NCBI GenBank assembly: GCA_964599565.1
Contig: CAZRFE010000010.1
Coordinates: forward strand, 1-47,632
Length of the DNA: 47,632 nt
DNA from: JAJUFS01 sp964599565
GTDB taxonomy: Bacteria; Pseudomonadota; Gammaproteobacteria; Natronospirales; JAJUFS01
Reading direction: 5' to 3'
In this document: in pieces, positions 24,655 to 33,323 of the stretch
How the letters are laid out: each line of letters opens with the position of its first letter
Numbering within the stretch: the stretch's first letter is position 1
Position numbers and translations under genes: made by a program
Notes under the pieces: generated by a model
Database searches by the model: none
What the model was told of the DNA's origin: nothing
The model's input: the letters and a program-made list of their open reading frames with translations, nothing else

Positions 24655-25143
24655 TTACTGGCACTGCTTGGGCTTGTACTTGTCTTCAAGATCCCCGCCA
24701 GTGCAATCGAGTTCCATTCCAATACCACTCACCCGATAGACGAAGTCCATGGACTTGCCGTTCACAGTACCGTCGACGCCTTCGAAGAGAACGTGAATCG
24801 TGACTTGATTGTTGACCGCGCCAGTCGCGTCGGGATCGTAGTTGCCGCGCGTGTACGTGGTGCCCGCCGCGGTATAAACAGAATTCAGGAACATATCCAG
24901 AATCTGTTTTCCAAGTGTGTTGGCGGTGGTTCCATCAGCAGGCATTTCGCCGTTCTCTGAATAGTACTCATAGAACGGCGTCTTGGAGCCGGCGGCGATC
25001 GACATGATGGTCGAGATTTTCGCCTTGGCTGTGTAGTCCTGGTACGCGGGGATCGCCGCTGCGGCGAGAATGCCGATGATCGCGACAACGATCATCAGTT
25101 CGATGAGCGTGAAACCGCCCTGTTTGCGAATGTTTCTTTCCAT
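24655..25143 (-). CDS. Type IV pilin 2 (PilA family)
   Basis: 162-residue prepilin. A 10-residue leader (MERNIRKQGG) precedes FTLIELMIVVAIIGILAAAAIPAYQDY, with Glu5 present. The C-terminal loop DCTGGDLEDKYKPKQC closely resembles that of pilin 1, while the central globular part differs and is longer. The ATG at 25143 is chosen because a strong AAGGAGAAC ribosome site precedes it; an ATG 33 bases upstream has none. It has its own sigma-54 promoter and terminator. It may be an alternative major pilin, a modified-pilin variant or a specialised subunit. Confidence 0.95.
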   Translation of the reverse strand: MERNIRKQGGFTLIELMIVVAIIGILAAAAIPAYQDYTAKAKISTIMSIAAGSKTPFYEYYSENGEMPADGTTANTLGKQILDMFLNSVYTAAGTTYTRGNYDPDATGAVNNQVTIHVLFEGVDGTVNGKSMDFVYRVSGIGMELDCTGGDLEDKYKPKQCQ

Positions 25144-25201
25144 GATGTTCTCCTTCCTGGAGTTGAAGTTCGTCACCGACAGGTGACGTCATGTCTCCTT
25201 A

Positions 25202-25217
25202 AGCAATCGTTGTGCCA
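25202..25217 (-). promoter_or_regulatory. Sigma-54 promoter of pilin 2
   Basis: On the minus strand TGGCAC, five bases, TTGCT: a consensus -24/-12 pair 58 bases before the pilin 2 ATG. The 304-base gap to pilR (25144-25447) holds this promoter and TGTC boxes (25287-25290 and, inverted, 25312-25315), which fall about 96-124 bases upstream of the predicted start site. No credible gene is seen in the gap. Confidence 0.88.
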
Positions 25218-25447
25218 AGCGCGCGTTTTCTTGCTGGATATTCGAAGCACGAGGTAAAGAAGAATATTCATTCACACGGAGCGTGTTGTCTGCGTGTTGG
25301 ATTGCATGTTCGACACGTGAACGAAAGGAAATCACAGTTGCTGGTGCGAGAGAAAATTCCCGGCGAGAACAAATGTTCGATGTGGCGTCTGGCAAGAATG
25401 GACGGGGCAGGCAAGCGCAACGCGGACGCGCGCCGTAAAGCGCAGTT

Positions 25448-26827
25448 TCAGTCTTCGAGGCCGAGCTTTTCGATGCGGTAGCGCAACTGCCGAAGGGTCA
25501 GGCCGAGCACTTTCGCGGCACGCGTCTTGTTGTAGCGGGTCTTCTGCAGTGCTTCCACGATTGCCTGCCGCTCGGCGTCGCCGAGCTGACGGGGCAGCGC
25601 GTCGACGCCGGTGTCCTGCTCGGTGCGCGCAGGCGTATTCACTGGCGATTCGTTGCTGCGTCGGATGTGAATGTCGCTCGCGTGAATTGCACCACCTCCC
25701 GACAGCGTCACGGCGCGCTCCAGGATGTTCTCAAGCTCGCGCACGTTGCCGGGGTAATCGTGTTCAAGCAGTTTTTCCATCGCGCTGTCTTCGATCACGG
25801 GAACCGGTACGCCGACATTGCCCGCGAGGCGGGTGAGCAGCGAGTTCACCAGCGAGGGGATGTCGCTGCGACGTTCGCGCAGCGATGGCAGGTGCACTTC
25901 GATGACGTTGATGCGGTAGTAAAGGTCTTCGCGAAAGCGGCCTTCGCCGACGAGCCTTGAAAGATCGCGGTGCGTCGCGGACAGCACGCGCACGTTGACA
26001 GGCACCTCGCGCGCGGCGCCAACCGGCCTTATGCATTTCTCCTGGATGACGCGCAGCAGTTTCACCTGCATGTGCAGCGGCAGGTCGGCGACCTCGTCAA
26101 GAAACAGCGTGCCGCCGTCTGCTGCATGGAACAGACCTTCCTTGTCCGCATGCGCGCCGGTGAAACTGCCCTTGCGATGACCGAAGAACTCGCTTTCCAT
26201 CAGTTCCGACGGAATGGCGCCGCAGTTGACGGGAACGAACGGGCGTCCCGCGCGCGGCCCTGTTTCATGGATGAGCCGCGCCGCGAGTTCCTTGCCGGTG
26301 CCCGATTCGCCGCTGACATGCACGGGCGCCTGGCTGCGCGCAACCTTTGCGATCATTTCACGAACGCGGTGAATGGCAGACGAATCGCCGAGCAGCTGCG
26401 GTCGCGATGCATCCGCCGGCGCTTCGCGTTCCGCGGCGCCCATGTTGAGCGCGCTGCTGACCAGCCGGCGAAGGTCGTTGACGTCGACAGGCTTCGAGAC
26501 GAAATCGAACGCACCGAGCTTCAGTGCCGTCACGGCGGATTCCACGTTGCCATGCGCGGTTATCACCGCAACCGGCATGTCCGGCGCGTGCTCCTGTATC
26601 CAGCGCACGAGATCAAGACCGTCACCATCGAGCATCTTCATGTCGGTGAGGCACAGGTCGGGCCGCTCGTTGACGATGATCCGTTCGGCCTCCCTGCAGC
26701 CACCCGCGTGCAGCGCCTGCACACCCATGCGCGTGAGCGTGATGGCGATGAGTTCACGGATGTCCGGTTCGTCGTCGACGATGAGCACGCGTGCGTTCGC
26801 GACGTTGCCGGAGTTCATGTCAGCCAT
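25448..26827 (-). CDS. pilR: Sigma-54-dependent response regulator PilR
   Basis: 459-residue NtrC-type activator. The receiver domain (about 13-125) has the acidic pair VDDEPD, the phospho-acceptor Asp in LTDMKMLD (D62) and the Lys in VSKPVD. The AAA+ domain has Walker A GESGTGKE, the sigma-54 contact loop GSFTGA, Walker B GGTLFLDEV and the R-finger region. A Fis-type helix-turn-helix ends the protein (NKTRAAKVLGLTLRQLRYRIEKLGL). The ATG at 26827 is preferred for its GGAAG ribosome site 7 bases away; a second ATG at 26818 would give an ATGA overlap with pilS. Both pilin promoters next door are sigma-54 type, the expected targets. Confidence 0.95.
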   Translation of the reverse strand: MADMNSGNVANARVLIVDDEPDIRELIAITLTRMGVQALHAGGCREAERIIVNERPDLCLTDMKMLDGDGLDLVRWIQEHAPDMPVAVITAHGNVESAVTALKLGAFDFVSKPVDVNDLRRLVSSALNMGAAEREAPADASRPQLLGDSSAIHRVREMIAKVARSQAPVHVSGESGTGKELAARLIHETGPRAGRPFVPVNCGAIPSELMESEFFGHRKGSFTGAHADKEGLFHAADGGTLFLDEVADLPLHMQVKLLRVIQEKCIRPVGAAREVPVNVRVLSATHRDLSRLVGEGRFREDLYYRINVIEVHLPSLRERRSDIPSLVNSLLTRLAGNVGVPVPVIEDSAMEKLLEHDYPGNVRELENILERAVTLSGGGAIHASDIHIRRSNESPVNTPARTEQDTGVDALPRQLGDAERQAIVEALQKTRYNKTRAAKVLGLTLRQLRYRIEKLGLED

Positions 26828-28452
26828 GCCTGTTCTTCCTGGAATCGAATGCGGAAGCAACTGCGTCCTTCGTGATCCTGACCGTACTTCAGTGTTGCAT
26901 GATTGCATTCGCACAATTCGCGCGCAATGAACAGGCCGAGACCTGTACCCGTGCGTGAATGCGTGTAAAACGGCTCGAAAACGCGGTTGACGATGTCATC
27001 GGGTATGCCGTGCCCGTAGTCGACGACGTCAAGCCAGGTTGTCGTCCCCGATGCGGATTGCGACAGCCGGAGCTTCACGAGTTCGCCGCTCGCATTGAGC
27101 CCTGCGTGACGGCGTGCATTGTCCACGAGGTTGACGAGTATCTGGCGCAGATGGCCGGGATCGATGCGAACGTGAACGTCATCGCCGGTGGTATCAAGGT
27201 CGATCGCATCCTGCGACAGCTCCTGCGTGTCGCACCATTCCATCACGAAGTCACGCAGCCAGCTGGTGATTTCAAGCTGTTCCGGCTGCACGCGCTCGCG
27301 CCGCCCGAGTTGCAGCACGTTCTCGACGATCTCGTTCACGCGCCCCGACTGCTCGCGAATGATGGTGAGAAAGCGCCGGTCATCGGCGCCAAGCGCGTCG
27401 GATTCTTCGAGCAGCTGGCCTGCGTGCGAGATCGCGCCGATGGGATTGCGGATTTCGTGCGCGATGCTCGCCGTGAGCCGGCCAAGTGCCGCGAGCTTCA
27501 TCTGCTGCACTTCTTCCGCCGCGGCTTCTCCATCCTCCAGGAATATCATCAGGCTGCCGTCGCGGTGGCCGTTGAGTGTCTGGATCGTCGGCAGGAAGAG
27601 ATTGCCGTCCGCGCCGCGGAAGGTTTCCGCCGCGCCGCTCGATGCGGCGCGCCAGTCCCGCACGAGACGGCTGAGCGCGGGCGATGCATCCATGCTTTTT
27701 CCTTTCGCCGCACCCGGGAGATCGAGATAGCGCAATGCGGCCGCGTTGATCTGGCGGATGTGGTTGTTCTCATCAAGTACGACGACACCGGTACGCAGGT
27801 TCTGGATGACGAGATTGTTGAGTTGCGAAAGATTGGCGATGTCCACGCCGCGACGTGTCGCCAGCGCTTCGCTTTCGCGGAAACGTTCGGCGATCCAGCT
27901 GCCGACGATGGCGGTGGCGAAGAAGATTGCGCCCATGAGGCCGCTGTTCGTGTAGCCGTAGGCGCCCATGACGCCGGCGAGCTGCGACAGCAGCTGTTCG
28001 CCGAGCAGCGCGAGCGTGGCGAGCGAGGCATAGGCAAGCGCGCCGCGACGTCCCATGAGAATGCTGCCCGCCGCCACGGTGATGAACAGCAGGCTCGCCA
28101 GTCCGCTGGCCTGCCCGCCGGAGGCATAGGTCATGAGCGTCACGAGCACCACGTCGCCGAACAGCGGCGCGTAGGTCTGCCACTGCAGCGCCGGCCAGCG
28201 GGCGCGCAGCGTGAAGCTCGCGACGAGCGCCATTCCGATGTACGCGGCGCCGGCCACGAGGTAGAGCCGCGGATGCTCGGAGCCGAACGGCTGCGGGCCT
28301 TCCTGGAAATACAGCAGGGTGAAAACGCCGGCGGCGATGATGCGGAAGAGATTCAGCAGCCGCAGCACGCGCCAGCGCAGTTCGCCGTCGTCTCCTTCCT
28401 GGCGGGCGAAATGGCTCGCGCGCAACGTGTCGCTGGCGGTGCTCGTGTTCAT
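26815..28452 (-). CDS. pilS: Sensor histidine kinase PilS
   Basis: 545-residue membrane sensor kinase paired with PilR. The N-terminal region (about 25-200) holds six membrane helices, the type that monitors pilin level in the membrane in Pseudomonas. A PAS-like domain follows (about 215-320, VVLDENNHIRQINAAAL). The kinase core has the phospho-acceptor His in IAHEIRNPIGAISHAG, N box NLVDNARRHA, G1 DYGHGIPDD and G2 GTGLGLFIA. The ATG at 28452 is chosen; the frame runs 51 bases further to a TTG near the sucC promoter. Its 3' end overlaps pilR, so the two are co-translated. Confidence 0.95.
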   Translation of the reverse strand: MNTSTASDTLRASHFARQEGDDGELRWRVLRLLNLFRIIAAGVFTLLYFQEGPQPFGSEHPRLYLVAGAAYIGMALVASFTLRARWPALQWQTYAPLFGDVVLVTLMTYASGGQASGLASLLFITVAAGSILMGRRGALAYASLATLALLGEQLLSQLAGVMGAYGYTNSGLMGAIFFATAIVGSWIAERFRESEALATRRGVDIANLSQLNNLVIQNLRTGVVVLDENNHIRQINAAALRYLDLPGAAKGKSMDASPALSRLVRDWRAASSGAAETFRGADGNLFLPTIQTLNGHRDGSLMIFLEDGEAAAEEVQQMKLAALGRLTASIAHEIRNPIGAISHAGQLLEESDALGADDRRFLTIIREQSGRVNEIVENVLQLGRRERVQPEQLEITSWLRDFVMEWCDTQELSQDAIDLDTTGDDVHVRIDPGHLRQILVNLVDNARRHAGLNASGELVKLRLSQSASGTTTWLDVVDYGHGIPDDIVNRVFEPFYTHSRTGTGLGLFIARELCECNHATLKYGQDHEGRSCFRIRFQEEQAWLT

Positions 28453-28477
28453 ATTTTCATGCGCGGCATGGCGCCTT

Positions 28478-28506
28478 TTGCGAATCCGCGCCGCTTGAGC
28501 CAAAAT
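28478..28506 (+). promoter_or_regulatory. Candidate sucC promoter
   Basis: TTGCGA (28478-28483), 17 bases, CAAAAT (28501-28506) in the 104-base gap between divergent pilS and sucC. Four of six bases match in each element, so support is moderate. Confidence 0.35.
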
Positions 28507-28556
28507 ACGCGCCTCATTTTCAGCCCCTCACGTTCACCGGAAGCGACGCCAACCAC

Positions 28557-29720
28557 ATGAATCTCCACGAATATCAATCGAAACAGCTATTTGCGCATTA
28601 TGGCATGCCTGTCCCCCGGGGAAAGGTTGCCGACTCCGCCGCTTCCGCCGTGGCGGCTGCCGAAGATCTCGGCGGCAACCTGTGGGTGGTGAAGGCCCAG
28701 GTGCATGCCGGCGGTCGCGGCAAGGCCGGTGGCGTGAAGCTCTGCCGGACGCTGGATGAAGTCCGCGCGGCAGCCGAGGCAATGATCGGCATGACGCTGG
28801 TGACGCACCAGACAGGGCCGGAAGGCCTGCCGGTGAAGCAGTTGCTCATCGAGGCGGGTTCGGACATCGCGCGCGAGCTGTATCTCTCGGTGGTCGTGGA
28901 TCGCGCCAGCGAGCGCGTCACGTTCATGGCGTCGACGGAAGGCGGCATGGACATCGAGGAAGTCGCGGAGAAGACACCGGAGAAGATCTTCCGCATCGCC
29001 ATCAATCCCGCGGCCGGGCTGCAGGCCTACCAGGTGCGCGAGCTGGGTTTCGGCCTTGGCATCGCGAAGGAGCAGTTCAAGGATTTCTCGAAGGTCGTGA
29101 ACGGCCTGTACGACATGTTCATCGAGAAGGATGCCTCGCTCGTCGAGATCAACCCGCTGATCATCACCACCGATCACCGCGTCGTGGTGCTCGATGCGAA
29201 GGTGAACCTCGATGATTCCGCGATGTTCCGTCATCCCGATCTCGCCGAGATGCGCGATCCGAGCCAGGAAGACGAGAAGGAAAACATCGCGCACGAGCAT
29301 GGTTTCAACTACGTCTCGCTCGACGGCAACATCGCCTGCATGGTGAACGGCGCCGGCCTTGCGATGGCGACGATGGATCTCATCAAGCTGCACGGTGGCG
29401 AGCCGGCGAACTTCCTCGACGTCGGCGGCGGTGCGACGAAGGAGCGCGTCACCGAGGCGTTCAAGCTCATCCTTTCCAATCGCAACGTGAAGGCGATTCT
29501 CGTCAACATCTTCGGCGGCATCGTGCGCTGCGACCTGATCGCGGAAGGCATCATCGCCGCGGTGAAGGACGTCGGCGTGAACGTTCCCGTCGTCGCGCGC
29601 CTTGAAGGCACGAACGTCGAGAAGGGCCGCGAGATGCTTGCGAACTCCGGTCTCGCCATCCAGCCCGCGAACGGCCTCACGGACGCAGCGACCAAGGTTG
29701 TCGCCGCCGTGAAGTCCTGA
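28557..29720 (+). CDS. sucC: Succinyl-CoA synthetase beta subunit
   Basis: Beta subunit of the TCA-cycle enzyme that converts succinyl-CoA to succinate with ADP or GDP phosphorylation. The 387-residue product begins MNLHEYQSKQLFAHYGMPVPRG, as in E. coli (388 residues). It shows the ATP-grasp segments VVKAQVHAGGRGKAGGVKL and LVEINPLIITTD, and the C-terminal GGATKERV and NIFGGIVRCD that contact the alpha subunit. sucD follows after 27 bases. The pair lies next to pilSR rather than in a sucAB operon, an arrangement also seen near pil genes of Xanthomonadales. Confidence 0.98.
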   Translation: MNLHEYQSKQLFAHYGMPVPRGKVADSAASAVAAAEDLGGNLWVVKAQVHAGGRGKAGGVKLCRTLDEVRAAAEAMIGMTLVTHQTGPEGLPVKQLLIEAGSDIARELYLSVVVDRASERVTFMASTEGGMDIEEVAEKTPEKIFRIAINPAAGLQAYQVRELGFGLGIAKEQFKDFSKVVNGLYDMFIEKDASLVEINPLIITTDHRVVVLDAKVNLDDSAMFRHPDLAEMRDPSQEDEKENIAHEHGFNYVSLDGNIACMVNGAGLAMATMDLIKLHGGEPANFLDVGGGATKERVTEAFKLILSNRNVKAILVNIFGGIVRCDLIAEGIIAAVKDVGVNVPVVARLEGTNVEKGREMLANSGLAIQPANGLTDAATKVVAAVKS

Positions 29721-29747
29721 TCGCCACAGCATTCCAGGAAGCATTCG

Positions 29748-30623
29748 ATGAGCATTCTTATCAACAAGTCGACGAAGGTGATCACGCAGGGTTTCACCGG
29801 CAAGCAGGGCACCTTCCATTCGGAACAGGCGATTGCCTACGGCACGCAGCTGGTCGGCGGCGTCACGCCGTACCGCTCCGGCGAGAAGCATCTCGACCGC
29901 CCGGTGTTCGACACCGTGCGCGCCGCGGTCGATGAAACCGGCGCCGACGCATCCATGATCTTCGTGCCGCCGCCGTTCGCGGCAGACGCGATCCTCGAAG
30001 CCGCGGACGCCGGCATCCGGACCATCGTGTGCATCACGGAAGGCATCCCCGTCATGGACATGATCAGGGTGAAGGCCGCGCTCAAGGATTATCCCGGCGT
30101 GCACCTGATCGGCCCGAACTGCCCGGGCGTGATCACGCCGGGCGAATGCAAGATCGGCATCATGCCCGGACACATCCACAAGCCGGGCCGCATCGGCATC
30201 GTGTCGCGCTCCGGCACGCTCACGTATGAAGCCGTGCACCAGACGACCGGAAACGGTCTTGGCCAGACGACCTGCGTCGGCATCGGCGGCGACCCGGTGC
30301 GCGGCATGAACTTCATCGACGTGATCGAACTGTTCGAAACCGATCCGGAAACGCAGGGCATCATCATGGTCGGCGAGATCGGCGGCACGGACGAAGAGGC
30401 CGCGGCGGAGTTCATCAAGTCGAACGTGACGAAACCCGTTGTTGCCTACATCGCGGGCGTCACCGCACCGCCGGGCAAGCGCATGGGTCACGCCGGCGCG
30501 ATCATTTCCGGTGGCAAGGGCACGGCCGCGGAGAAATTCCGCGCGCTGGAAGCGGCAGGCGTTCGCACCGTGCGTTCGCCGGCGGAACTGGGCGAAGCGA
30601 TTCACGCCGCTGTCGCCGGCTGA
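29748..30623 (+). CDS. sucD: Succinyl-CoA synthetase alpha subunit
   Basis: 291-residue alpha subunit, which binds CoA and carries the phosphohistidine intermediate. It has the N-terminal CoA-binding GFTGKQGTFHSEQAIAYGT, GVTPYRSG, GPNCPGVITPGE and the active-site His in GHAGAIISGGKGTAAEK near residue 246. The length equals the usual 289-291. An AGGA ribosome site precedes the ATG. It is followed by a strong terminator, so sucC-sucD form a two-gene transcript. Confidence 0.98.
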   Translation: MSILINKSTKVITQGFTGKQGTFHSEQAIAYGTQLVGGVTPYRSGEKHLDRPVFDTVRAAVDETGADASMIFVPPPFAADAILEAADAGIRTIVCITEGIPVMDMIRVKAALKDYPGVHLIGPNCPGVITPGECKIGIMPGHIHKPGRIGIVSRSGTLTYEAVHQTTGNGLGQTTCVGIGGDPVRGMNFIDVIELFETDPETQGIIMVGEIGGTDEEAAAEFIKSNVTKPVVAYIAGVTAPPGKRMGHAGAIISGGKGTAAEKFRALEAAGVRTVRSPAELGEAIHAAVAG

Positions 30624-30651
30624 TGATCCTGCACTGACAGCCTGTCGCATC

Positions 30652-30680
30652 GAATCCCCGCACTGCGGGGATTCTTTGTT
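30652..30680 (+). terminator. Rho-independent terminator after sucD
   Basis: A 10-bp perfect stem (30652-30661 with 30665-30674) and a 3-base ACT loop are followed by TTTGTTT. It ends 14 bases before the nadE start codon. Confidence 0.85.
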
Positions 30681-30693
30681 TGGAGACCGGGAA

Positions 30694-32334
30694 ATGAACG
30701 TTTCTCTTCGCATCGTGATGGCGCAGGCCAACCTGCTTGTCGGCGACGTCGCAGGCAATGCGCGATGCGTGAAGGAAATGACCCGCCGTGCCGCAACGGA
30801 GCACGGCGCGGAACTTGTGCTGTTCCCGGAACTCACGCTCACCGGCTATCCGCCGGAAGACCTGCTCAATCATTCGGGACTGCACGATCGCGTTGCGCGC
30901 GCACTCGACGGCCTGCTGTCGTTCATGCCGCATGTCTGGCTCGGCGTCGGTTATCCGGAGCGTGCGCAGGACGGTCTCTACAACGTGTTTGCGCTGCTGA
31001 AGGACGGGCGCATCCAGGCGAAATACCGCAAGCAGTTGCTGCCGAACTACGGCGTGTTCGACGAGAAGCGCTGGTTTGCGCCCGCGAATGAAAGCCTGGT
31101 CACGGACATCAAGGGAATTCCCGTGGGTCTCACGATCTGCGAAGACCTCTGGTTTCGCGGCGTCGCCGAGCGCACGCGCGATGCGGGCGCAAAACTGCTG
31201 CTCAACATTTCCGCCTCACCGTTCCAGATCGGGCGCGAGGCGCACCGCGAAACGCAGGTGCTCGCCGCGCGTGCACGCGAATGTGGCCTGCCCATCGTCT
31301 ACTGCAATCTCGTCGGCGGCCAGGATGAACTCGTGTTTGACGGCAATTCGCTCGCGCTCAACGCGGATGCGCACGTCGCAGTACGCGCGCCGTACTTCAC
31401 GCAGGATATTTATCCCGTCGACGTGAGTTACGACGGCGAACAATGCGTGATCGCGCGCGGCGGGATTCACACCGAGAAAAGCCTGGAAGAAAGCGTGTAC
31501 CGCGCGCTTGTGCTCGGCGTGCGGGATTACGTGGAGAAGAACGGTTTCCCGGGCGTGCTCATCGGCCTGTCCGGTGGCATCGATTCCGCGCTCACGCTTG
31601 CAATCGCCGCCGATGCGCTCGGCGCGGACAAGGTGACGGCCGTGATGATGCCGTCGCGCTACACCAGCGATCTTTCGCGCAGTGAAGCGGCACGCCAGGC
31701 CGAGATGCTCGGCGTGGAATATCTCGCGCTGCCGATCGAGGAACCGTTCGCGGCATTTCGGACCGTGCTCGCTCCTGTGTTCGGTGACGCGCCCATGGAT
31801 GCGACCGAGGAGAACATCCAGGCGCGCGCGCGCGGCGTACTGCTGATGGCGCTGTCGAACAGGACGGGAAAGATGGTGCTCACGACCGGCAACAAGAGCG
31901 AGTACGCCGTCGGTTACGCGACGCTGTACGGCGACATGGCTGGCGGTTTCGCGCCGCTGAAGGATGTCTACAAGCTGCTGGTGTTCCGCCTTGCGCGCTA
32001 TCGCAATTCGCTGTCGCCCGCGATTCCGGAAGCGGTGATCACGCGACCGCCATCCGCCGAACTGCGCGCCGACCAGAAGGACAGCGACTCGCTGCCGCCG
32101 TACGACATCCTCGATCCGATACTCGAGGCATACATCGAAGACGATCTTGGCTATGAAGACATCGTTGCGAAGGGATTCGACGCGGCGATCGTGAGCCGCG
32201 TTCTCAATCTCGTCAGCCGCAACGAGTACAAGCGCCGCCAGGCGCCGCCCGGCATCAAGGTCAGCCGTCGCGCATTCGGCCGCGAGCGGCGTTACCCGAT
32301 CACATCCGGATACGAGCACCGCCTGAAGGAATGA
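30694..32334 (+). CDS. nadE: Glutamine-dependent NAD+ synthetase
   Basis: 546-residue two-domain enzyme converting deamido-NAD to NAD with glutamine as nitrogen donor. The N-terminal nitrilase-type glutaminase has the catalytic triad Glu46 (LFPELTLTGYP), Lys113 (YRKQLLPNYGVFDE) and Cys149 (LTICEDLWF). The C-terminal synthetase has the PP-loop GLSGGIDSAL, followed by TTGNKSEYAVGYATLYGDMAGG and the metal/NaAD-binding region near VITRPPSAELR. The ATG at 30694 follows GGAGACCGGGAA. It is not the short ammonia-dependent NadE of E. coli. With nadA at the end of the window, two steps of de novo NAD synthesis are represented. Confidence 0.97.
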   Translation: MNVSLRIVMAQANLLVGDVAGNARCVKEMTRRAATEHGAELVLFPELTLTGYPPEDLLNHSGLHDRVARALDGLLSFMPHVWLGVGYPERAQDGLYNVFALLKDGRIQAKYRKQLLPNYGVFDEKRWFAPANESLVTDIKGIPVGLTICEDLWFRGVAERTRDAGAKLLLNISASPFQIGREAHRETQVLAARARECGLPIVYCNLVGGQDELVFDGNSLALNADAHVAVRAPYFTQDIYPVDVSYDGEQCVIARGGIHTEKSLEESVYRALVLGVRDYVEKNGFPGVLIGLSGGIDSALTLAIAADALGADKVTAVMMPSRYTSDLSRSEAARQAEMLGVEYLALPIEEPFAAFRTVLAPVFGDAPMDATEENIQARARGVLLMALSNRTGKMVLTTGNKSEYAVGYATLYGDMAGGFAPLKDVYKLLVFRLARYRNSLSPAIPEAVITRPPSAELRADQKDSDSLPPYDILDPILEAYIEDDLGYEDIVAKGFDAAIVSRVLNLVSRNEYKRRQAPPGIKVSRRAFGRERRYPITSGYEHRLKE

Positions 32335-32364
32335 AAGAAGCCGCGCGGTGCGCGGCTTCTTTTG
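32334..32364 (+). terminator. Rho-independent terminator after nadE
   Basis: A 13-bp perfect stem with a 3-base GGT loop begins at the nadE stop codon (32334-32346 with 32350-32362) and ends in TTTT. It lies between the convergent nadE and bamD genes and may work in both directions. Confidence 0.85.
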
Positions 32365-32390
32365 CTGGCGTCACCGGGCGGCGCTGTCCG

Positions 32391-33149
32391 TCATTCCCGC
32401 TCGAGCACGATCGGCGCGCGATCCGGGTTTTCTGCGAGGATGCGTCGCGGCGTCGCGGCGAGATCTTCAAGTCCCAGCGCTTCGTAACTTTGCTCCATCA
32501 CCATCAGCGCATCGATTTCCGCAGCCGTGCCCTGCAGCTCGCGGAGCACGTGATAGGCGCGCTGCAGTGCGGATATCCATGCGCCGCGGCGCATGTAGTA
32601 ATCCGCGACATGGATTTCATGCCGCGCGATGCGTTCACGCAGTTCGATCATGCGCAGCCGCGCTTCGCCGGCGTACTTGCTGTCGGGAAAGCGGCTGACA
32701 AGCTGCGCGAAGTTCTGGAACGACGCCTTTGCGTCCTGGATGTCCTGCTGTGCGACGTCCATGCCGGCGAACTCGCGGAACATGTTTGTCAGGCCGTGAT
32801 AGAACCCGAGTCCCTTCATGTAATACACGTAGTCGATCTCGGGGTGACGCGGGTTCTCGCGGATGAAGCGGTCGGCTTCCTCGGACAGCGCCTCGGGCAT
32901 GTGGAGCTGCATCATCACGAACAGGATGTCGAGGTGCGCCTGCACGGCATAGTCCGTGAACGGATAGCGCGACATGATCTGCTGCAGCTCGGTTTCGGCG
33001 CGCTGGTAATTGCCGGCGACAAGGTTCTCGTGCGCTTCGCGATACAGGACATCCGCAGGTTCGATCTGCCTGTCCGGCACGGTCGAGCATGCGGCAGCGG
33101 CGAGGAGTGCGGCGACCAGGAGCAGTCGGGGTGTCAGGCGGTTTGTCAT
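32391..33149 (-). CDS. bamD: Outer membrane assembly lipoprotein BamD
   Basis: 252-residue lipoprotein of the BAM complex that inserts beta-barrel proteins into the outer membrane. The signal peptide ends in the lipobox LAAAAC, so Cys21 is the lipidated residue. TPR-type helices follow, beginning ADVLYREAHENLVAGNYQRAETELQQI and including RYPFTDYAVQAHLDI, PRHPEIDYVYYMKGL and the conserved YYMRRGAWISALQRA. The length matches E. coli BamD (245). It is transcribed away from rluD, the arrangement standard in gammaproteobacteria. Confidence 0.97.
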   Translation of the reverse strand: MTNRLTPRLLLVAALLAAAACSTVPDRQIEPADVLYREAHENLVAGNYQRAETELQQIMSRYPFTDYAVQAHLDILFVMMQLHMPEALSEEADRFIRENPRHPEIDYVYYMKGLGFYHGLTNMFREFAGMDVAQQDIQDAKASFQNFAQLVSRFPDSKYAGEARLRMIELRERIARHEIHVADYYMRRGAWISALQRAYHVLRELQGTAAEIDALMVMEQSYEALGLEDLAATPRRILAENPDRAPIVLERE

Positions 33150-33229
33150 CGGTCTGTCTGTCTCATGGATTTGCGGGCGGCACTGTCAGCGGCTGCTGCC
33201 AGACCCTAGAATGCCTCGACGAAGCGCGC

Positions 33230-33235
33230 AGTATA
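33230..33235 (-). promoter_or_regulatory. Candidate -10 element for bamD
   Basis: The minus strand reads TATACT here, about 80 bases before the bamD start, with only a weak -35 (TTACGC, 19 bases upstream). It sits in the 174-base gap between divergent bamD and rluD. Confidence 0.3.
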
Positions 33236-33323
33236 CCCGCAGCCCGTCACGCACGCGTAACCGCGCCGCGCTGCAACTGCGGAGAATCGACGGATTTTCG
33301 ATGCACGGGAAAACGGAGGCACG

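Noticed and set aside
25189..25395. 68-codon minus-strand frame upstream of pilin 2
   Set aside because: It spans the sigma-54 promoter and the activator boxes, with no start signal.
26959..28560. 533-codon plus-strand frame across pilS
   Set aside because: It opposes a clear histidine kinase and would overlap the sucC start; no protein-like motifs were seen.
28587..30842. 751-codon open frame antisense to sucC and sucD
   Set aside because: It is entirely antiphase to two certain genes and ends at a sucC edge; its composition is Arg/Asp/His-rich as expected for such shadows.
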